DNA from: UBA2231 sp964415175 | GTDB taxonomy: Bacteria > Elusimicrobiota > Elusimicrobia > Elusimicrobiales > UBA9959 | Length of the DNA: 64,000 nucleotides | Assembly: GCA_964415175.1 (NCBI GenBank) | Contig: CAYPYG010000006.1 | Span: 1-64,000 of the forward strand | Direction: 5' to 3' | Shown: in pieces, positions 15,399 through 24,155 of the stretch | Layout: the number at the start of each line of letters is the position of its first letter | Numbering within the stretch: the first letter of the stretch is position 1 | Translations under genes and position numbers: made by a program | Notes under the pieces: generated by a model | Database searches by the model: none | Told to the model about the DNA's origin: nothing | Seen by the model: only the letters and a program-made list of their open reading frames with translations

Positions 15399-16084
15399 CC
15401 GGCGTATATTTTAGCAGTATTGGCGGCGGCCTCCAAAAAGCGCAGCAGGTCCCCGGTGATGAGCGCGGCCCGCGCGAGAACCGCCGAAAAATAACCCCTG
15501 AGCGAGAAGGCGCCGGGATAGAGGGCCTTGACGCAGAAAGCCAGGCAGACGGCGTTCGCCAGCAGGACCATGGAAAAGGAGAACAGGACGCCGCCAGCTT
15601 TGCGGAAATCGCTCTGCACGGGCCCGGCCATGACCGCGGCGGTATTGACCAGGTGGAAAGAAAGGAGGAACCCCGTCAGCGCCGTGAACCAGTGCCGTAA
15701 GGGCCGCAGGTCCACGAAATAAAAGGAGACGAAATAGGCGAGAGCGGCGGCCAGCGCGTAGAGGGGGACGAAGTAGGGTGCCAGGTCGACGAACGCGTTG
15801 CTGGCGGCCAGTTTTACGGACCCGGCGCGTCTGCCGACGGAGATCTTCCCCACGCGTATCCCGCAGAGAGCGGCCGCGGCGGCGTGGGCGAGTTCATGCG
15901 CCAGGATGTACGCTTTTCCCGAACCTCTCGACGCCAGGCCGAAGGGAAGGTAGGCGGCCGCCCCGAGGAGGAACGGCCAGGTGGTCCCGGCCGAACGCAA
16001 TAACGCGCCCAGCGGCCCCAGCAGGGCCCAGAGCGCGCCCGCGGCCAGCGGCAGCAGCGCCAGGGCCGCCAGGGTCTTCATCAT
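15395..16084 (-). CDS. M50-like membrane metalloprotease
   Basis: 229 residues, about six hydrophobic helices. LAHELAHAAAAALCG (H63, E64, H67) is a zinc HExxH motif in a membrane segment, as in site-2-protease family M50 and its small relatives; a later conserved Asp-type ligand is not obvious (VDLAPYFVPLY and NTAAVMAGP are candidates). Probably an intramembrane protease, perhaps acting on envelope stress signalling; the substrate is unknown. Coupled by overlap to the AsmA-like gene downstream and 3 nt from the receiver gene upstream. Confidence 0.72.
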   Translation of the reverse strand: MMKTLAALALLPLAAGALWALLGPLGALLRSAGTTWPFLLGAAAYLPFGLASRGSGKAYILAHELAHAAAAALCGIRVGKISVGRRAGSVKLAASNAFVDLAPYFVPLYALAAALAYFVSFYFVDLRPLRHWFTALTGFLLSFHLVNTAAVMAGPVQSDFRKAGGVLFSFSMVLLANAVCLAFCVKALYPGAFSLRGYFSAVLARAALITGDLLRFLEAAANTAKIYAG

Positions 16085-16087
16085 CGC

Positions 16088-16510
16088 TCAGGGCTGCGGC
16101 TTGCGGGGCGGCTGGGTCTTGAGGATCTTGTGCAGCAGTGCGGCCAGGACCGGCGGCCTGACGGGCTTCTCCACGAAGTCCCTCACATTGGGTTCCTGCT
16201 TTATCATGTCCGAGGTGGAGCGGTCGGTGTAGCGGCCGGTGATGATGACTATCGGTATTTTCGAGGTCTCGTCGGTCTGCAGTTCCCGCAGTATCTCGAA
16301 GCCGCCGAAGCGGGGCAGCATCAGGTCCAGGAGCATCAGGTCCGGCAGGAGGGAGCGCGCTTTTTCGAGCGCTTCTTCCCCGTCCGCGGCCTTCTCCACC
16401 CTGAAGCCTTCCTTGCGTACTATGAATTCCAGCAGGTCCCTTATGCTGTCGTCATCGTCCACGATGAGGACCGTCTTTTCCCCCGGAACGCCGAAACCAT
16501 TGCTTTCCAT
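16088..16510 (-). CDS. Stand-alone response-regulator receiver
   Basis: 140 residues, single receiver domain with acidic residues D18-D21, phospho-acceptor D62 in LMLLDLMLPRFGGFEIL, T91 and K115 (FVEKPVRPPVL). A proline- and lysine-rich tail of about 12 residues follows. No output domain and no kinase adjacent. It lies in the middle of the glycine-cleavage/envelope gene run, 3 nt before the M50-like gene, so it may signal to the membrane components, but this is speculation. Confidence 0.9.
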   Translation of the reverse strand: MESNGFGVPGEKTVLIVDDDDSIRDLLEFIVRKEGFRVEKAADGEEALEKARSLLPDLMLLDLMLPRFGGFEILRELQTDETSKIPIVIITGRYTDRSTSDMIKQEPNVRDFVEKPVRPPVLAALLHKILKTQPPRKPQP

Positions 16511-16577
16511 TCTTTTGACTCCGCGGGGCCGGCCTTGGGCGCCCGGACCCCGTTATTCCCGCTGCGACCGTCCGACG

Positions 16578-16808
16578 TCAGAGGTTCGTGGTGACCAGTG
16601 TTTCAGTGGTCTGCACGCCGTGTATGCCCCGTATCTCGCGCACGATGAGCCCGCTGAGCTTGTCGACGGTGTCGGACTCCGCCACCAGGATGGCGTCCCA
16701 GCCGCCGAAGGTCAGGTAGACGTCCTTGACGCCGCGTATGTTCTTTATCTGCCCTATGGCCTTCTGTTCCAGGCCGGCTATGAGCTTGCAGAGCACGAAG
16801 GCTATCAT
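16578..16808 (-). CDS. Stand-alone Lrp/AsnC ligand-binding (RAM) domain protein
   Basis: 76 residues: only the Lrp/AsnC C-terminal effector-binding domain (AFVLCKLIAGLEQKAIGQI, VKDVYLTFGGWDAILVAE, GIHGVQTTETLV). There is no DNA-binding helix-turn-helix. Such stand-alone RAM proteins bind amino acids and form octamer-like rings. It is 10 nt after the lipoate ligase and directly follows glycine-cleavage genes, so glycine or another amino acid is a reasonable ligand by context. AGGAGA precedes the start. Confidence 0.85.
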   Translation of the reverse strand: MIAFVLCKLIAGLEQKAIGQIKNIRGVKDVYLTFGGWDAILVAESDTVDKLSGLIVREIRGIHGVQTTETLVTTNL

Positions 16809-16818
16809 GTGGGTTCTC

Positions 16819-17517
16819 CTATATCCTCTTTATCCATTCCGCCGAGCGGTACTTCTCCGCCGCCAGCGCGGCGGCCCGTTCGGCGGCGGCCTCCGCCAGG
16901 GGCGCTTTCTCCCATTCCGCCCCCAGCCCGGCGGAGAGCCCCTCGGCTATCGCCGCCTCGTGCCGGGCCGCTTCCGTCCTGGCGTCCTCCGTCTGAAGGG
17001 AGGCCTGGTAGAGCATGCGGGCGCCGAACTTCCGCAGCGCGCCGCCCAGCACTTTTTTGCCATTGTACAAAATATCCAGCGAGACCGGCTTGGAGAAACA
17101 GTCCATCACCGGCGTATTGACCGCGTAGCTGGGCGTCCTGGCGTTCGAGAGTTCGAAGCCGAAGCCCAGCCTGGCGTAGGCCGAATTGATCGCCCTGTGC
17201 AGCCGGTCGTAGGTCTCCATCGGGCGGAAGTCGCCGTCCTCGGAGGGGAAGATCAGCGAGAAGGTCAGGTCCGAGAGGTGGTAGACTATGCCCCCGCCGG
17301 TCGGACGGCGCGTCATGTCCGTCCCGGCCAGGCCGCGCGCGGCGGCCGCGGCCTCCACCTCCCGCGCCCGCTGCGCGTAGCCGAAGGTTATGCCCGGCGC
17401 CCGCCAGCGGAAGAACCGCAGTATGAACGGCGCCGGCCTGGACTCGCACAGGGCCTCGTCCATGGCCATCTGGCCGTAGACGTCGGCTTCGGGCGAGTCT
17501 ATCAGCAGGCCCTTCAT
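16819..17517 (-). CDS. Lipoate-protein ligase A family protein
   Basis: 232 residues of the BPL/LplA/LipB fold: GQMAMDEALCE near the start, RFFRWRAPGITFGYAQ, RRPTGGGIVYHLSDLTFSLIFP (the lipoyl-AMP loop), and ILYNGKKVLGGALRKFGARMLYQASL with the catalytic lysine in NGKKVLGGA. Likely attaches lipoate or octanoate to GcvH. Start at 17517 shares bases with the gcvPB stop (TGATG). A longer open frame upstream lies inside gcvPB out of frame and is ignored. Whether it is a ligase or an octanoyltransferase of the LipM type cannot be decided here. Confidence 0.85.
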   Translation of the reverse strand: MKGLLIDSPEADVYGQMAMDEALCESRPAPFILRFFRWRAPGITFGYAQRAREVEAAAAARGLAGTDMTRRPTGGGIVYHLSDLTFSLIFPSEDGDFRPMETYDRLHRAINSAYARLGFGFELSNARTPSYAVNTPVMDCFSKPVSLDILYNGKKVLGGALRKFGARMLYQASLQTEDARTEAARHEAAIAEGLSAGLGAEWEKAPLAEAAAERAAALAAEKYRSAEWIKRI

Positions 17518-18965
17518 CACCACCTGAGGTTCGGCTGCCGCGCGGCCAGGACCTCGTCGAGGCGCTTGACCGGCATGGTATGCGGCGAGTCCTTGAGCGC
17601 CTGCGGGTCGGAGACCCCCAGCGCGTGTATCTCTTTCATCGCCGCGGCGAAGGCGTCGAGCGTCTCCTTCGACTCGGTCTCCGTCGGCTCTATCATTATC
17701 GCCTCGTGGACGATGAGGGGGAAGTAGACGGTCGGCGCGTGGAAGCCCCGGTCGAGCAGGCCCTTGGCGATGTCGAGCGTCTTGAGCCCCTTGGCCGCCA
17801 GGTCCGGGCCGGGGGTGAGCACGCATTCGTGCATGCAGTACTCTTTGGAATAGGACGGGTAGAGGTCCTTGAGCAGCGAGCGCACATAGTTGGCGTTGAT
17901 GATGGCGCACCTGGCTATCTCGCCGAATTCCTTCGCAGAGTGCGCCAGCATGTAGGCGTAGGCCCTCACCAGCACGCCCGTGTTGCCGAAGAAGGACTTG
18001 ACCTTGCCTATGCTCCGCCCGTCGCCGAAGTCGGAGACGAAGCGCCCGCCCTCCTTCCTCACCGTCGGGACGGGCAGGAACGGGGCCAGCGCCTTGCTGC
18101 AGACTATGGCGCCCGCGCCGGGCCCGCCGCCGCCGTGCGGGGTGGAGAAGGTCTTGTGGAAGTTGAGGTGCATCATGTCGATGCCCAGCTCGCCGGGCTT
18201 GACCATGCCGATGAGGGCGTTAAGGTTGGCCCCGTCCATGTAGACGAGCGCGCCGGCCTCGTGGGCCGCCCTGCAGATCTCCTCGATCTGCGTCTCGAAG
18301 ATGCCCAGCGTGTTGGGCACGGTCATCATCAGCACGGCAGTCTTCGGGCCGAGGTGCTTTTTGAGGTTCTCCAGGTCCAGCCGCCCGTCGGGGCGGGAGG
18401 CCAGGTTGACCGTGCTGAAGCCCATCATCGAGGCCGTGGCGGGGTTGGTGCCGTGGGCCGAGTCGGGCACGATTATCTCGCTGCGCTCCTCTTTCCTCGA
18501 CTCGAAATAGGCCTTGGCCGTCAGCAGGCCGGTGAACTCGCTGTGCGCGCCGGCGGCCGGCTGCAGCGTTATGGCGTCCAGGCCCAGCAGCTCGTTGAGG
18601 CGCGAGCCCAGGTCGTGCAGCAGCTCCAGCGTGCCCTGGGAGCAGTCGTCGTGCGCCAGCGGGTGGAGGTTCGCGAAGCCTTCCAGGGCGGCCGCTTCCT
18701 CGTTGAACCGCGGGTTGTACTTCATCGTGCACGAGCCCAGCGGGTAGAAATGCGTGTCGACGGAGAAGTTGAGCCGCGAGAGGCGCGTGAAGTGCCTTAT
18801 CACGTCGAATTCCGACAGCTCGGGCAGTTTAGGCCTGTCCTTCCTGCGGAGTTCGGGTTTGAGGCAGGCTTTCCCGCGCAGGGGATTCTTGATCTTCAGG
18901 CCGCGGCGGCCGGGTTCGGATCTCTCGATGCTGAGCCGGTTGTCGATGGAGGATACGCAGATCAT
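17517..18965 (-). CDS. gcvPB: Glycine dehydrogenase (decarboxylating) subunit 2
   Basis: 482 residues. The PLP lysine K271 lies in NFHKTFSTPHGGGGPG, with DSAHGTNPATASM, MVYxDGAN-type strand VYMDGANLNALIG, and THFYPLGSCTMKYNP. This is the C-terminal half of the P-protein in organisms that split it. It forms the active heterodimer with GcvPA, decarboxylating glycine and passing aminomethyl to GcvH. Its start overlaps the gcvPA stop by 4 nt and its stop touches the lipoate ligase start. Confidence 0.97.
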   Translation of the reverse strand: MICVSSIDNRLSIERSEPGRRGLKIKNPLRGKACLKPELRRKDRPKLPELSEFDVIRHFTRLSRLNFSVDTHFYPLGSCTMKYNPRFNEEAAALEGFANLHPLAHDDCSQGTLELLHDLGSRLNELLGLDAITLQPAAGAHSEFTGLLTAKAYFESRKEERSEIIVPDSAHGTNPATASMMGFSTVNLASRPDGRLDLENLKKHLGPKTAVLMMTVPNTLGIFETQIEEICRAAHEAGALVYMDGANLNALIGMVKPGELGIDMMHLNFHKTFSTPHGGGGPGAGAIVCSKALAPFLPVPTVRKEGGRFVSDFGDGRSIGKVKSFFGNTGVLVRAYAYMLAHSAKEFGEIARCAIINANYVRSLLKDLYPSYSKEYCMHECVLTPGPDLAAKGLKTLDIAKGLLDRGFHAPTVYFPLIVHEAIMIEPTETESKETLDAFAAAMKEIHALGVSDPQALKDSPHTMPVKRLDEVLAARQPNLRW

Positions 18966-20290
18966 ATGGCCTCCTTCACGGCTTTTTCCAGCCTGGCTAT
19001 GTCCGCCTCGGTCCTGGCCTCGGTGGCGCAGACCAGGAGGGTCTCGCCGAGCTCGGGGTAGAGGGGGGCCAGCGGCAGGCCGATGTCCACGCCCTGCCCG
19101 AGGGCTTTCTCGCGCATGGCCGCGGCGCTGCCGGGCACCGAGAGGACGAACTCGTTGAAGAACGGTCCCTTGAACTTGAGCGAGCAGCCTTTTATGGCGG
19201 AGAGCCGCTCGGCGGCGTGAGCCGCGGCGCCCATATTAGCCTCGGCCAGCTCGCGCATGCCTTCGGGGCCGAGCAGGGCCGTATAGACCGTGGCGGCCAG
19301 GGCGCAGAGCGCCTCGTTGGAGCAGATATTGGAGGCGGCCTTGTCGCGGCGTATATGCTGCTCGCGGGCCTGCAGCGTCAGCACGAAGCCGCGCTTTCCG
19401 TCCTTGTCCTTGGTCATGCCGCAGATGCGGCCGGGCATCTGCCGCACGTGTTCCTTTTTGCAGGAGAACAGCCCCAGGTAGGGGCCGCCGTAGGCCAGCG
19501 GCAGGCCCAGGCTCTGGCCTTCGCCGACGGCGAAGTCGGCGCCGTACTCGCCGGGGGTCTTAAGCACGCCCAGGCTGACGGGGTCGGCCGCGGCCACCAG
19601 CAGGGCGCCGGCCTTCCTGGCCGCGTCGGCGACGCCGTCGAGGTCCTCTATGAGACCGAGGAAGTTGGGCGTCTGCACGGCCAGGCAGGCCGCGCCTTCG
19701 AGCAGGGCCGGCAGGGCCGCCTTGTCCATGACGCCGTCCTTCATGGGGACTTTAACGTAGGCGTACTCGGGGGAATGCGCGAAATAGGTCCTGAGCGTGT
19801 CCATGTACTGCGGGTGCACGCCGGCGGCGTAGACTATCTTTTTCCTGCCGGTCACGCGCACCGTCGCGCGGACGGCCTCGGCGAAAGAGCTGGCCCCGTC
19901 GTACATCGAGGCGTTGGCGCAGTCCATGCCGTAGAGGGCGCAGACCGTGCTCTGGAACTCGTAGATGGTCTGCAGCGTGCCCTGGCTGGCCTCGGGCTGG
20001 TAAGGGGTATAGGCGGTGAGGAACTCGGTGCGGGAGGTGATGGCCTTTACCGCCGCCGGGGAATAGCGTTCATAAGCGCCGGCGCCGAGGAAACTGAGCG
20101 GCCGGCAGTTCTTCTTCGAAAGTTCGGAGAGCCTGGCCGCGGCCTGGGACTCGTCGAGGCTTTCCTGCGGGAGGTCGAATTTGGGCCAGAGGAATCTGGA
20201 GGGGACCTGTTTTACCAGCTCTTCGAAGGAGGAGGCGCCTATGGCCTTGAGCATCTCCTCCTTGTCTTTTTCCGTGTGAGGGACGTACAT
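18962..20290 (-). CDS. gcvPA: Glycine dehydrogenase (decarboxylating) subunit 1
   Basis: 442 residues: YVPHTEKDKEEMLKAIGA opening, SFLGAGAYERYSPAAVKAI, FLTAYTPYQPEASQGTLQ, and GMDCANASMYDGASSFAEA. N-terminal half of the split P-protein; it lacks the PLP lysine carried by GcvPB. Directly upstream of and overlapping gcvPB, downstream of gcvH by about 90 nt. Together the two provide the glycine decarboxylase activity. Confidence 0.97.
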   Translation of the reverse strand: MYVPHTEKDKEEMLKAIGASSFEELVKQVPSRFLWPKFDLPQESLDESQAAARLSELSKKNCRPLSFLGAGAYERYSPAAVKAITSRTEFLTAYTPYQPEASQGTLQTIYEFQSTVCALYGMDCANASMYDGASSFAEAVRATVRVTGRKKIVYAAGVHPQYMDTLRTYFAHSPEYAYVKVPMKDGVMDKAALPALLEGAACLAVQTPNFLGLIEDLDGVADAARKAGALLVAAADPVSLGVLKTPGEYGADFAVGEGQSLGLPLAYGGPYLGLFSCKKEHVRQMPGRICGMTKDKDGKRGFVLTLQAREQHIRRDKAASNICSNEALCALAATVYTALLGPEGMRELAEANMGAAAHAAERLSAIKGCSLKFKGPFFNEFVLSVPGSAAAMREKALGQGVDIGLPLAPLYPELGETLLVCATEARTEADIARLEKAVKEAI

Positions 20291-20382
20291 TTGAGGGCTC
20301 CTGCGGGGAGTACGGGTCTGAAGACGGCGGCGGAGCCCCGTTCACGGGACCCCGGCCGCCGGGATTGCGCGCTTGAAAGGTC

Positions 20383-20772
20383 TCAGTGCGCGTTCTGCTT
20401 GAGGAAATCGCCGTAGGCGGCGAAGTCCATCAGCGCGCCGGCTTCGGCCGGGTTGTCGGCCTTCACCTTGAACAGCCAGCCGCCTTCGAGGGGGGACTGG
20501 TTGATCAGGGCCGGGTCGCCGGAGACGGCTTCGTTGACCGCGACGACCTCGCCGTTGAGCGGCGAGTAGATGTCGAAGGCGGACTTGACGCTCTCGACCA
20601 CGGCGCAGGGCTTGTCCTTCTCCAGTTTGCGGCCGGGCTTGGGGAGTTCGACGAAAACTATGTCGCCCATCTCTTTCTGGGCGTGCTCGGAGAGGCCGAC
20701 CGTGCCCTCGTTACCGGCGAGGTGCAGCCACTCGTGGGTCTTGGTGTACTTGACTTCTTCCGCTTTAGGCAT
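20383..20772 (-). CDS. gcvH: Glycine cleavage system H protein
   Basis: 129 residues from the ATG at 20772 (MPKAEEVKYTKTHEWLH), which has GGAG upstream; an in-frame extension of 11 residues upstream is not family-like. Lipoylation lysine K63 is in VVESVKSAFDIYSP, with GDIVFVELPKPG and NQSPLEGGWLFKVK. Carries aminomethyl between GcvP, GcvT and Lpd on its lipoyl arm. Lies between gcvT and gcvPA. Confidence 0.97.
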   Translation of the reverse strand: MPKAEEVKYTKTHEWLHLAGNEGTVGLSEHAQKEMGDIVFVELPKPGRKLEKDKPCAVVESVKSAFDIYSPLNGEVVAVNEAVSGDPALINQSPLEGGWLFKVKADNPAEAGALMDFAAYGDFLKQNAH

Positions 20773-20815
20773 GTTCTTCTCCTTGGACTGTCCTTTAAAA
20801 GTCACCTGTCCCGGC

Positions 20816-21943
20816 TCAGGCGCCGGTGTAAAGGGTCTTGGCGAAGGCCGTTCCCCTGTGGAACGGGACCTTCGACACTTCAGCCGGCACGCGCCTGCCG
20901 TGTATCTCCACTTCCAGCGCCGCGCCGGGCTTGAGGTCGGCCGGCGTCAGGTAGCCGACGCCTATTCCCTTCTTCAGGGTGGGGGAATAGGTGGCGCTGG
21001 CCAGAGTCCCTATCTCCCTGCCGTCCATGAACACCTTGCAGCCGGGGCGCGGCACGCCGCCGGAGAGGGTCAGGCCGGTCAGGCGGCGCTTGACGCCGTC
21101 GGTCTTCTGGGCGGCCAGGATATTGCGGCCGATGAAATCGCCCTTGTCCAGGGATACCACCCAGCCGTAGTTGGACTCGTAGGTGGTGTGCTCGTCGTCG
21201 ACGTCCTGGCCGTAGAGCAGGTAGCCCGACTCCAGGCGCAGCGTGTCGCGCGCGCCGAGGCCGCAGGGCACTATGCCGTAAGGCTTGCCCAGCTCCATCA
21301 TCTTCTCCCAGACCTGGACGATGATCTTGTGGGGGGCGGTGACCTCGAAGCCGTCCTCGCCGGTATAGCCGGTGCGGCTGACGAAGCAGTGCTCGCCGAA
21401 GATCTCCTTCTCGACTATGCCGAAGCGGGGCAGCTTGAGCGCCTCGGGGGCGAACTGCTCGAACATCTTCGGCACGTTCGGGCCCTGCACCGCCACCATG
21501 GAGTAATCGTCGCTCCGGTTCTCCACTTTGACGTGCATTTTCGTGCCCTGGGTCTTGAACCACTCGTAATCCTTCGTCGAAGTGGTCGCGTTGACTATGA
21601 CCAGGTAGCGGTCCGCCGCCAGGCAGAAGGCGATGATGTCGTCCACCAGGCCGGCCTTCTCGTTGGTCACGTGGGAGTAGACTCCCTTGCCGGGGGTGGC
21701 CTTGCGCAGGTCGTTGGCGTTGGTCTGCTGCAGCAGCTTGAAAGCGTCGGCGCCGGTCACGAAGACCTGGCCCATGTGGCTGACGTCGAAGATGCCGGCG
21801 GAGTTCCGCACGGCCTCGTGTTCCTTGAGGATGCCGGAGAACTGTATCGGGAGTTCCCAGCCGTGGAAGTCCACCATCTTGCCGCCGTACTTCCTCATGG
21901 TCTCGTTGAGAGCGGTGCGGCGTAAGGTCTGCGTGGCGGACAT
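20816..21943 (-). CDS. gcvT: Aminomethyltransferase (glycine cleavage T protein)
   Basis: 375 residues: VDFHGWELPIQFSGILKEHEAVRNSAGIFDVSHMGQ opening region, VALQGP-like MVAVQGPNVPKMF, RTGYTGEDGFEV, and GLGARDTLRLESGYLLYGQD, with the folate-linked aspartate region. Transfers the methylene group to tetrahydrofolate and releases ammonia. AGGAGG precedes the start, and a promoter is visible at 21983-22012, so gcvT probably begins its own transcript gcvT-gcvH-gcvPA-gcvPB-lplA. Confidence 0.97.
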   Translation of the reverse strand: MSATQTLRRTALNETMRKYGGKMVDFHGWELPIQFSGILKEHEAVRNSAGIFDVSHMGQVFVTGADAFKLLQQTNANDLRKATPGKGVYSHVTNEKAGLVDDIIAFCLAADRYLVIVNATTSTKDYEWFKTQGTKMHVKVENRSDDYSMVAVQGPNVPKMFEQFAPEALKLPRFGIVEKEIFGEHCFVSRTGYTGEDGFEVTAPHKIIVQVWEKMMELGKPYGIVPCGLGARDTLRLESGYLLYGQDVDDEHTTYESNYGWVVSLDKGDFIGRNILAAQKTDGVKRRLTGLTLSGGVPRPGCKVFMDGREIGTLASATYSPTLKKGIGVGYLTPADLKPGAALEVEIHGRRVPAEVSKVPFHRGTAFAKTLYTGA

Positions 21944-21982
21944 ATTACCTCCTGCGGATTTTTATAGGGGGAACTTCTTTAT

Positions 21983-22012
21983 TTTATAACAAATATGGAA
22001 ACAGGGGGACAA
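21983..22012 (-). promoter_or_regulatory. Candidate promoter of gcvT operon
   Basis: On the minus strand TTGTCC (22012-22007), 18 nt, then TATAAA extended to TATAAAAT (from 21988). It lies in the AT-rich 76-nt gap between xth and gcvT, 40 nt before the start codon. No glycine riboswitch fold was seen in the gap. Confidence 0.5.
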
Positions 22013-22019
22013 GATGGGA

Positions 22020-22784
22020 TCAGGCGGCCAGCTCTATCCCCAGCGGGCAGTGGTCGGAGCCCTGCACGGAGGGGAGGATGAAAGCGCCCTTTACCAGGGG
22101 CGCCTTTTCCCTGTTGACGAAGAAATAATCCAGGCGCCAGCCGACGTTCCGTTCGCGGGCGCGGGTCTTGTAGTCCCACCAGGTGTACCGTCCCGGCGCC
22201 TTGTCGAACTCGCGGAAAGTGTCCACCCAGCCCTTCTCCACCAGTTTGTCCAGCCAGGCCCGTTCCTCGGGCAGGAAGCCGGTATTCTTCTCGTTCTCTT
22301 TCGGGCGGGCGAGGTCTATTTCCTTATGGGCGGTGTTGACGTCGCCGCAGAAGACGACCGCCTTGCCGGTCTTCCTGAGCTTCTCGATATGCTTCAGGAA
22401 AGCCTCGTAGAACTCGAGCTTGTACTTTATCCGCTCCGGCCCCTGGCCGCCGTTGGGGAAATAGATATTGAGCAGGTGGAAATCCGGGTATTCCAGCCAG
22501 ATGGTCCTCCCTTCATTATCGAAACGGGGCTCGCCGAACCCGGTCTTTATCGCGAGCGGGGCCTGGCGGAAGAATACGCCCACGCCGCTGTAGCCCTTGC
22601 GCTCGGCGCAGCGCCAGGCCGGCGTATAGCCCGGGAAGTCGGTATCGGCGGGGGTGAGCTGCTCCTCGCAGACCTTGGTCTCCTGCAGGCAGAGAATGTC
22701 GGGCTTCTCGGCCAGCAGGAAATCCGCGAACCCCTTTTTCAGGACGGCGCGGTAACCGTTGACGTTCCAGGAGACGATCTTCAT
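22020..22784 (-). CDS. xth: Exodeoxyribonuclease III
   Basis: 254 residues: MKIVSWNVNGYRAVLKKGF, ILCLQETKV with the metal-binding Glu, YSGVGVFFR, VFCGDVNTAHKEIDL, RYTWWDY, WRLDYFF, and the closing GSDHCPLGIEL. Classical ExoA/XthA-type apurinic endonuclease and 3' repair exonuclease. Starts inside the last codons of lpd (4-nt overlap), an unusual partner, probably only transcriptional convenience. Confidence 0.95.
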   Translation of the reverse strand: MKIVSWNVNGYRAVLKKGFADFLLAEKPDILCLQETKVCEEQLTPADTDFPGYTPAWRCAERKGYSGVGVFFRQAPLAIKTGFGEPRFDNEGRTIWLEYPDFHLLNIYFPNGGQGPERIKYKLEFYEAFLKHIEKLRKTGKAVVFCGDVNTAHKEIDLARPKENEKNTGFLPEERAWLDKLVEKGWVDTFREFDKAPGRYTWWDYKTRARERNVGWRLDYFFVNREKAPLVKGAFILPSVQGSDHCPLGIELAA

Positions 22785-24145
22785 TTATGCAGCGCCTCGT
22801 GTATGGCCTCGGCCATCGTCGGGTGCGCGTAGATGAGCTCCTTGAGGTCCTTGCGCCTGAGCTTGAGCTTCACCGCCAGCGCGAGCACATGGATGAGCTC
22901 GGTGGCCGGGCCGCCCACTATCTGCGCGCCCAGCACGGTGTCGTCGGCCGCGTCGAAGACCAGCTGCGCGAAGCCTTCGGTCTCGTCGGAGGCCACCGCG
23001 CGGCCGATCCCGAGATGGAAAGCGCGGGCGGTCTTTACCGTGAAACCCCTGGCCTCGGCCTGCGCCTTGTTGAGGCCGACCGAGCCGACCTCGGGCCAGG
23101 CGTAGACGCATTTGGGCACTATCGAATCGTCGAACTCGCGCGAGCCGCCCATGATGTTCTCCGCGGCTATCTCGCCCTGCCGGCCGGCCGAATGCGCCAG
23201 CAGCGACAGGCCGTTTACGTCGCCGACGGCGTAGATATTGGCGGCCGCGGTGCGCATCCCTCCGTCCACTTTCACGCCGCGGCGGTTCCACTCGAGGCCG
23301 ACCTTGCCCAGGCCCATGCCTTCCAGGTCCGAGGCGCGGCCGGCCCCGACGAGGATCTCCTCGGCCTCCAGCCGGGTGCCGTCCTCCAGCACGGCGGTCT
23401 TGAGCCCGCCGCTTATCTCCACTTTGGAGGTCTTCTTGCCGAAATAAAACTTCACGCCGCGCTTCTCGAACGAGGAGCGCACGGCGCGCGTGACCTGCGG
23501 GTCCTCGCCGGCCAGTATGTCGGGCAGCAGTTCCAGCACCTCCACCTTCACGCCGATGGCGTTGAAGAAGCAGGCGAACTCCAGTCCGATGACGCCGCCG
23601 CCGACTATGAGTATGGACTTGGGCAGCCGCGGCAGGTCGAAGACGCGGTCGGAGTCGGTAAGCTGGTCCTTGAAAGCGTCGAAGGGCGGGGGGAAGGACG
23701 GGCGGGTGCCGGCGGCCAGTATCGCCGCGTCGAAAGTCTTCTTCACTTCGCCCTGCGGGCCCTTCACGGTGACCTCGTTCGGGCCGCTGAAGACGGCGCG
23801 GCCGCGCAGCACCTCGATCTTCTTCGCCTGGAAGAGCTTCTCCAGCGAGCCGCGTATCTTAGAGACGACATCGGCGCGGCGGGCCTTTACCTTGTCCCAG
23901 TCGAGCATGCCGGGGTCGAAATTGGCGCCGGAGCCGTCTTTCAGCAGCTTGCGCAGGCCGTCGAAGGCGTGCACGCGGTGGCCGGTGTCGAGGAAGGCCT
24001 TGGAGGGGATGCAGCCGCGGTTGAGGCAGGTGCCGCCGAAATCCCAGGCTTCGGCGATGGAGACCTCGGCGCCGAGGTCCTTCAGCCGCAGCGCGGCGGG
24101 GTAGCCGCCGGGGCCCGAACCTATTACGATGACTTTCTTTGACAT
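22781..24145 (-). CDS. lpdA: Dihydrolipoyl dehydrogenase (glycine cleavage L protein)
   Basis: 454 residues. FAD site VIVIGSGPGGYPAALRL, redox disulfide GGTCLNRGCIPSK (C40, C45), NAD site ILIVGGGVIGLEFACF, FAD site IYAVGDVNGLSLLAHSA, and the C-terminal HAHPTM-type motif here IYAHPTMAEAIHEAL with the catalytic His-Glu pair. Reoxidises the dihydrolipoyl arm of GcvH. No pyruvate or 2-oxoglutarate dehydrogenase is in the window, so glycine cleavage is its evident partner. Confidence 0.96.
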   Translation of the reverse strand: MSKKVIVIGSGPGGYPAALRLKDLGAEVSIAEAWDFGGTCLNRGCIPSKAFLDTGHRVHAFDGLRKLLKDGSGANFDPGMLDWDKVKARRADVVSKIRGSLEKLFQAKKIEVLRGRAVFSGPNEVTVKGPQGEVKKTFDAAILAAGTRPSFPPPFDAFKDQLTDSDRVFDLPRLPKSILIVGGGVIGLEFACFFNAIGVKVEVLELLPDILAGEDPQVTRAVRSSFEKRGVKFYFGKKTSKVEISGGLKTAVLEDGTRLEAEEILVGAGRASDLEGMGLGKVGLEWNRRGVKVDGGMRTAAANIYAVGDVNGLSLLAHSAGRQGEIAAENIMGGSREFDDSIVPKCVYAWPEVGSVGLNKAQAEARGFTVKTARAFHLGIGRAVASDETEGFAQLVFDAADDTVLGAQIVGGPATELIHVLALAVKLKLRRKDLKELIYAHPTMAEAIHEALHK

Positions 24146-24155
24146 GTCTTCCTCC

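Noticed and set aside
13443..15494. 683-codon plus-strand frame opposite the AsmA-like gene
   Set aside because: Product is random Gly/Arg/Val-rich sequence; antisense shadow.
21944..22019. Glycine riboswitch before gcvT
   Set aside because: Only 76 nt, AT-rich, with a promoter-like pair but no tandem aptamer structure.
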